Shown: positions 59,722 to 64,000 of the stretch, piece by piece
Numbering within the stretch: position 1 is the first letter of the stretch
How the letters are laid out: the number at the start of each line of letters is the position of its first letter
NCBI RefSeq assembly: GCF_020180945.1
Contig: NZ_JAIPUL010000004.1
Coordinates: forward strand, 62,001 to 126,000
DNA length: 64,000 nucleotides
Source: Lacticaseibacillus kribbianus
Lineage (GTDB): Bacteria; Bacillota; Bacilli; Lactobacillales; Lactobacillaceae
Reading direction: 5' to 3'
Position numbers and translations under genes: made by a program
The notes under the pieces: model-generated
Databases searched by the model: none
What the model was told of the DNA's origin: nothing
Seen by the model: the letters and a program-made list of their open reading frames with translations, nothing else

Positions 59722-61509
59722 ATGGGGATTGAAACAAGACAGCTGGGTCAGTTCTTCAAAGCCGCTCGAATCGGTCAGGGGCTGACCTTGGCTGAGGCGG
59801 CCGGCGACCGCTCGGCGGCGGCGCTGTCGCGATTTGAGCGCGGCGAAACCGACCTCGGCGTGGACGCGGCGTTCACCCTGATGCGGCGGCTGGGGATTGA
59901 AAGCGCGGACCTAGCCGCGCTGATGGCACAGGATCCGGGGCAGGTGCCGGCGCTGATGCCGCTGATTTTCACCGGCGACGCCGCGGCGATTGCCAAGGCC
60001 AAGGCCGCCTACCTGGCCGCGCACGCCGGTGAAGACGACGCGTCCGTCGGCCTGATTGCGGCCTACTGCGACGCGGCGGCGCGCTGGGAGGACCCGGGCT
60101 TTGCCCTGACGGCCGCCCAGGAGCAGCAGATTGCCGATCTGATGACGGCGCCGCGCACCTGGCACCAGTTCGAGTACACGCTGGCCAGCGCGTTGATCGG
60201 CCCGGCCAGTCCGGAGCTGATCGGCCTGCTGTGGCGGCGGGCGCAGGCGGTGCCGCAGACCGGCACGACCACCTTCCACCTGACGCGGGCCGCGCTGTTT
60301 TTCGCCGGCCTGGCCACCGGGGATGTCGCGCTGATCGCCGAGATGCGGCCGGCGGTTGCGGCCGCCGTTCGGGAGCCGCGCTTTGCCCGGGTGCTGTTCG
60401 GGCCGCTGCCGCGCTGGCGCTTCGGGTTGCTGCTCGCCGACTGGCGGCAGGGGACGGGCAGATCTGCCCTTGAGGCGCAGCTGGCCGCGCTGACGGCCAT
60501 TCAGTCTGATGCGATGGCCGCCTACCTGCGCCGCGTGTGGCACCGGGTGGCCCGGGCCACACCGCACCACAACTCAGCGCTGAGCGCCACCCCGGTGCTT
60601 GACGTGCGGCCGACTGCCGCCGGGGCCTGGGCCGCGCTGCGGCGTCGCCAGCTGCACCTGACCGCGCAGGCGGTCAGCGTGGGCTGGGCGGCCTCGACCA
60701 CGCGCCGCTTCGAGCGCGGGCAGACGCAGCTCGGGCTGTCCCGCGTGTTCACCCTGCTGGGCAAGCTGGCGCTGCTCAGCACCAACTTCAGCATGTGGTA
60801 CCCGCGCCACCAGCCACTGGTCACCGCGGCCGGAGCCCTGGTCGCCGCCCGGGAAAAAGGGGCGCCGGATGCTGAGATTCGCCAAATCGTGGCGGACTTT
60901 GCCCGCGACTACAAGGAACAGCTGCCCTGGCCGCTGTGGCGCGCCCAGCTGTCGGCCCTGGTCGGCACCGCGGACACCGCCATCGCCGCAGACGACTCGC
61001 TTCAGCCGACGCAGGCCGACCTTGCGCAGCTCTTCACCCGGCTGAGTGACACGCCGACCTACCGCGCGAGCGAGCTGTGGCTGGTGTCGATGGCGAGCAA
61101 CTGGTTTTCGGCCGGGCAGTGCGTGGCACTGGCCGCCCACCTCGGCGCGGCGCTGCCCCCGGACGCCGGCTACCTGTACCGTCAGCTGGGCATCGGGGCA
61201 ATGATGAACCTGATGTTCCGGGTTGCCGAGGCCGACCGCGCCCAGCTGCCGGCCCTGATGGCGGCCGATCCGCACATTGCGCTGGCCGATCAGCTGGAGT
61301 ACGCTGTCATCGATTACCATTTTAATCGCCGCGTGGTGGCGTGGCTGATCGCACCGACCGCAACGACGCAGGCGGCGGTGCAGGCGTTCGCCGCCAACAT
61401 GGCGGTGGTTGGCGTGTCGGGCCTGTTGCCCGAGCTCAAGGCGACTTGGACCAGCAACGGGGTGGCACTGGACTGGCTGCGGCCAAAAGGAGAGCATGAT
61501 GGCGAGTGA
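59722..61509 (+). CDS. Double Rgg-like transcriptional regulator (tandem fusion)
   Basis: A 596-residue protein, twice the length of an ordinary Rgg regulator (about 290). It starts with an XRE helix-turn-helix (about 7-57) ending RFERGETDLGVDAAFTLMR, followed by a helical, TPR-like half. At about residue 300 a second XRE-like unit begins (LRRRQLHLTAQAVSVGWAAS), ending RFERGQTQLGLSRVFTLLG, followed by a second helical half. The two halves share the RFERGxTxLG..FTL pattern, so this looks like an internal duplication or fusion. The frame is unbroken. ATG 59722 follows GAGGAGGTGAGCG. No short signalling-peptide gene was identified beside it. The small DUF6440 gene overlaps its end. Confidence 0.75.
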   Translation: MGIETRQLGQFFKAARIGQGLTLAEAAGDRSAAALSRFERGETDLGVDAAFTLMRRLGIESADLAALMAQDPGQVPALMPLIFTGDAAAIAKAKAAYLAAHAGEDDASVGLIAAYCDAAARWEDPGFALTAAQEQQIADLMTAPRTWHQFEYTLASALIGPASPELIGLLWRRAQAVPQTGTTTFHLTRAALFFAGLATGDVALIAEMRPAVAAAVREPRFARVLFGPLPRWRFGLLLADWRQGTGRSALEAQLAALTAIQSDAMAAYLRRVWHRVARATPHHNSALSATPVLDVRPTAAGAWAALRRRQLHLTAQAVSVGWAASTTRRFERGQTQLGLSRVFTLLGKLALLSTNFSMWYPRHQPLVTAAGALVAAREKGAPDAEIRQIVADFARDYKEQLPWPLWRAQLSALVGTADTAIAADDSLQPTQADLAQLFTRLSDTPTYRASELWLVSMASNWFSAGQCVALAAHLGAALPPDAGYLYRQLGIGAMMNLMFRVAEADRAQLPALMAADPHIALADQLEYAVIDYHFNRRVVAWLIAPTATTQAAVQAFAANMAVVGVSGLLPELKATWTSNGVALDWLRPKGEHDGE

Positions 61510-61690
61510 GGATGCGCGCTTTGTTGTGATAGAAAAGCAGACGGTCGGGTGGGCGCACGTGGTGGAGGTCCTGGTCGACCGTGACACGCGGGTGCAGTAC
61601 TTGGCGATGAACGTCGGCTCCGGCGGTGGCCTGACCGTACTGGTCGACGCCGACGGCAAGCCGTTGCTGTACGACGAACCGCTGGATTAG
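61499..61690 (+). CDS. DUF6440-type small protein
   Basis: A 63-residue protein of the type ending in VQYLAMNVGSGGGLTVLVDADGKPLLYDE, which matches small DUF6440 proteins of Firmicutes. Function is unknown. The start is ATG 61499 or 61496 after AAAAGGAGAGC, overlapping the end of the regulator gene by about 11 bp, so it is translationally coupled. It may be a control partner or only a passenger. Confidence 0.72.
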   Translation: MASEDARFVVIEKQTVGWAHVVEVLVDRDTRVQYLAMNVGSGGGLTVLVDADGKPLLYDEPLD

Positions 61691-61708
61691 AACCGGATTT
61701 ACGAACGA

Positions 61709-61757
61709 AGACGCAGCACCATTCTGCAAGCTAGTTGCAGGGTGGCGCTGCGTTTTT
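61709..61757 (+). terminator. Terminator of the regulator-DUF6440 unit
   Basis: GACGCAGC at the left pairs with GCTGCGT at the right, with CTGCAA/TTGCAG inside, then TTTTTG. Confidence 0.8.
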
Positions 61758-61775
61758 GCGTGGTCGTATTTGCGT

Positions 61776-62025
61776 GCCACCCTCTAAACGGGCTCCACCG
61801 AGCAACGCGGGAGCGGCTAGCTACGCACTAGCGTCGAGGCCAAGCCCGCCTCAACGCCAGCGCTAGGCTACCCGTCCCGCTAAGGGCGCTCGGCTCCGCC
61901 CTCTAAACGGGCTCCGCCGAGCAACGCGGGAGCGGCTAGCTACGCACCAACGCTGGGGCACAGCCCGCCCCAACGATGGTGCTAGGCTACCCGTCCCGCT
62001 AAGGGCGCTCGGCTCCGCCCTCTCA
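61776..62025 (+). repeat. Family A hairpin repeat array (A4), two units
   Basis: Units are delimited by CCTCT at 61781, 61900 and 62019 (period 119 bp). Hairpins have central stems GAGGC/GCCTC and GGGGC/GCCCC around CAAGCCC or ACAGCCC, with outer GGCTAGCTACGC and its diverged partner GCTAGGCTACC. Units are joined by CTAAGGGCGCTCGGCTCCGC. This array is in the same orientation as A2 and A3. Confidence 0.88.
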
Positions 62026-62161
62026 ATTTCTTCCCTTCCGCAACCGACTTTGGCCGCATTTTGTTCACAGTTTCACCATGGTTGCTCGGTAACTTGAAGA
62101 TAGTCATTCGATGACGAGACTTGAAGGCGGCCGCGGTCGCCTTCGTATTGGAGGCGACACA
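62026..62161 (+). other. Leader region of the MacB-like genes
   Basis: A gap with no gene. A TTCACAGTTTCACC stretch at 62066-62079 may be a direct repeat for a response regulator. GAAGGCG/CGCCTTC (62125-62147) is a short hairpin before the ribosome site. No convincing -10/-35 pair was found. Confidence 0.35.
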
Positions 62162-63640
62162 ATGAATTTTGCCAAACGCGCGTGGCTGAACCTGATCGCG
62201 AAGAAGGGCCGGACCGCACTGCTGATCCTTGTGACAAGTGCCATTATGTTATTCGTGATGGCCGGCCTGCTGATCAAAAGCGCCGCAAACCAGGCGACCG
62301 AAAACGCCAAGGACAGCATCGGCGCGACGCTGACCCTGAGCGCCAACCGTGAGGCGGCGTTCAAGAAGATGCGCGAAAACGCGGCGTCAAGCGACGGCCA
62401 GCCGAGCCAGCCCAGCGAGAAGCCGAGCCTGAGCATGTCCCCGGTCAAGCTGAGCACGGCGGAGAAGATTGCCAAGCTCGCCGGCGTTGAGAGCTACAGC
62501 GTGGCCGTTTCGACGTCGGCCAATGCCAAGAGCTTCGACGCCATCTCGACCAGCACCGGCCAGATGACCGGGCCGATGGGCAACCGTGGCGGTGAAAGCT
62601 CAGGCGACATCACCATCAGCGGGGTCTCAAGCACCGCCGCCAACGCCAACTTCAGCGACAAGACCTACGTCATCAAGAAGGGGCGGGGGCTGACGGCCAG
62701 CGACGAAGGCACCAACAACGTGGTGATCGAAAGCGAGCTGGCGACGGAAAACGACCTCAAAGTCGGCGACACCATCACCGTCAAGAACACCGCCAAGACC
62801 AAGACCTACAAGCTCAAGGTGGTCGGCATCTACAAGGCCAAGTCCACGGCCAGCACCACCATGGGCGGCGGAATGATGGGCGGCGGCGACCCGTCCAACA
62901 CCATTTTCGCCAGCTACACCTTCGCCAACACGCTCAAGGGCACCAAGTACAAGGACACGGCGGACTCCGTGGTCTTCACCGTCTCCACGCCGAGCAAGGT
63001 GGCCGGGGTCAAGAAGGCCGCGAACAAGCTGATCTCCAGCAAGTTCAGCCTGACCGCCGACGACCAGTCCTACCAGATGGTCAAAGCCTCGATGAGCTCG
63101 GTGACCAGCTTCGCCGACAAGATCGTCTGGCTGGTCGCCATCGCCGGGACCATCATCCTGGCGCTGATTGTGGTGCTGATGATCCGCGAGCGGCGATTCG
63201 AGATCGGCATCCTGCTCAGCCTGGGTGAAAAACGTGCCAAGGTGATCGCCCAGTTCTTCGTCGAGCTGTTCGTGATCCTGCTGGTCGGCGTCGGCATCGC
63301 CAGCGCCGGCGGCCAGTTCGTCGGCGACAAGCTGGCGGCCCAGGTCGTCTCAAGCGCCCAGACCACCACGACCTCGAGCACCAACCAGCCCGGTGGGATG
63401 CCGGGCGGCCAGGGTGGCCCCGGCGGCACGCAGGGCGCAAGCCGGACCGGTGCGCCGAGCGGCATGCCAGGTCAGGCCAGCCAGAAGGCCCAGACCAAGC
63501 AGGCGAAGCTCGCCACGCAGGTCACCTTCAAGAGCGTGGCCATCCTGTTTGGCCTCGGGCTCGCCATCATCCTGATTGCGATTCTGGCCGGCGCCGGTGG
63601 CATCCTGCGCCTGAACCCCAAGCGCATTCTGATCGGATAG
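62162..63640 (+). CDS. MacB/FtsX-type ABC permease with glycine-rich insertion
   Basis: A 492-residue permease. The first helix is at about 17-38 (ALLILVTSAIMLFVMAGLLI), followed by a large extracytoplasmic MacB-PCD-like domain (about 45-310). Three helices follow near 327-350, 372-395 and 460-482. Between the last two is a Gly/Pro/Met/Gln/Ser-rich loop (about 408-450; GGMPGGQGGPGG). The N-terminal domain also has a Gly/Met stretch (TTMGGGMMGGGD). The family includes exporters of peptides and lipoproteins; the substrate is unknown. ATG 62162 follows TTGGAGGCGACACA. The ATPase gene follows 9 bp later. Confidence 0.85.
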   Translation: MNFAKRAWLNLIAKKGRTALLILVTSAIMLFVMAGLLIKSAANQATENAKDSIGATLTLSANREAAFKKMRENAASSDGQPSQPSEKPSLSMSPVKLSTAEKIAKLAGVESYSVAVSTSANAKSFDAISTSTGQMTGPMGNRGGESSGDITISGVSSTAANANFSDKTYVIKKGRGLTASDEGTNNVVIESELATENDLKVGDTITVKNTAKTKTYKLKVVGIYKAKSTASTTMGGGMMGGGDPSNTIFASYTFANTLKGTKYKDTADSVVFTVSTPSKVAGVKKAANKLISSKFSLTADDQSYQMVKASMSSVTSFADKIVWLVAIAGTIILALIVVLMIRERRFEIGILLSLGEKRAKVIAQFFVELFVILLVGVGIASAGGQFVGDKLAAQVVSSAQTTTTSSTNQPGGMPGGQGGPGGTQGASRTGAPSGMPGQASQKAQTKQAKLATQVTFKSVAILFGLGLAIILIAILAGAGGILRLNPKRILIG

Positions 63641-63649
63641 GAGGACACT

Positions 63650-64000
63650 ATGCTTACAACCGAAAACCTCACGTACTGGTACACCGAAAAGGACCAGTAC
63701 CTGTTCAAGGACGTCAACCTCGCGTTTGAGGCCGGCCACAGCTACGCCATCGTCGGCCAGTCGGGCTCGGGCAAAACGACTATGGTGTCGCTTCTGGCGG
63801 GGCTCGACACGCCCAAGGCCGGGCGCATCCTGATCGACGGCCAGGACATCAAGAAGCACGGGCTGACCAACTACCGGCAAAGCAAGGTCGCCATCGTTTT
63901 TCAGGCCTACAACCTGTTCACCTACATGTCGGCGCTTGAGAACCTGATGACCGCCATGGCGATCACCAAGGCCAAGCACCGCGGCGACAAGACCTATGCC
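63650..64000 (+). CDS. MacB-type ABC transporter ATPase (partial, runs off the window)
   Basis: The first 117 codons of an ATPase. It starts MLTTENLTYWYTEKDQYLF, has Walker A GQSGSGKTTMVSLL (around residue 38), and a Q-loop IVFQAYNLFTYMS (around 84). The signature and Walker B lie beyond the window end. The ATG follows TAGGAGGACACT, 9 bp after the permease gene. With that gene it makes an ATPase-permease pair of the MacB/LolD group. Confidence 0.85.
   Translation, partial: MLTTENLTYWYTEKDQYLFKDVNLAFEAGHSYAIVGQSGSGKTTMVSLLAGLDTPKAGRILIDGQDIKKHGLTNYRQSKVAIVFQAYNLFTYMSALENLMTAMAITKAKHRGDKTYA

Overview
The window looks like chromosome of a GC-rich member of the Lactobacillaceae. The evidence is the gene set (pyruvate oxidase, glgBCDAP glycogen cluster, DUF915 surface hydrolase, Rgg-type regulator, BceAB-type transporter, YtrA-type operon), tRNA-sensing T-box leaders before alaS and tyrS, AGGAGG-type ribosome sites, TTGACA/TATAAT-type promoters (many with extended -10) and CcpA cre sites. 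Genus cannot be fixed from sequence alone. Nearly all genes are single-copy housekeeping or transport genes. No phage, transposase, rRNA, tRNA or CRISPR was seen.

Layout. 0-8.5 kb: DtxR-type metal regulator, zwf, dinB, then a tightly overlapping set of a CBS/DRTGG/HotDog protein, nrnA and a cshB-like DEAD-box helicase, then an unknown gene. 8.6-16 kb: T-box-controlled alaS, a secreted DUF915 hydrolase, a DUF2975 protein, a cre-controlled pyruvate oxidase and a YitT-type membrane protein. 16-25 kb: glycogen cluster glgB-(970-bp repeat-filled gap)-glgC-glgD-glgA-glgP, with a cre at the glgB promoter. 25-33 kb: ArsR regulator and apbE, two VIT-type iron/manganese transporters (one frameshifted), and a GntR(YtrA)-controlled set of two ABC transporters with an operator on the promoter. 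33-42 kb: T-box tyrS, a small unknown, a WalR-type box before an NlpC/P60 hydrolase, a guanylate-kinase-like protein, a Fur-family regulator with a perfect palindrome, GlcNAc PTS nagE with a NagR-like site, and two surface/membrane unknowns. 42-51.7 kb: glutamine-type ABC importer, GNAT and hflX behind a uORF/terminator attenuator, a MATE pump with an in-frame stop, an AI-2E-type protein and small unknowns. 51.8-57 kb: dsdA between two paralogous APC permeases, each preceded by a related short upstream ORF. 57-64 kb: BceAB-like transporter, a doubled Rgg-like regulator, a DUF6440 protein and a MacB-like permease with the start of its ATPase.

The most unusual content is non-coding. (1) A family of long hairpin repeats (family A, unit about 119-127 bp) fills four intergenic gaps (2.3, 18.6, 40.7 and 61.8 kb) and in three of them runs right up to the ribosome site of the next gene. 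The central stem changes on both sides together. (2) A second, multi-branched element (family B, about 180-200 bp) lies in opposite orientations on either side of glgCDAP, with two internal stems supported by compensatory changes. (3) The hflX leader encodes a 12-codon peptide and an alternative pairing before a terminator. (4) The two APC permease genes share a 19-bp motif at identical spacing to the -10 and short ORFs both reading M-x-R-N-K-A-P. (5) One regulator appears to be two Rgg proteins fused head to tail.
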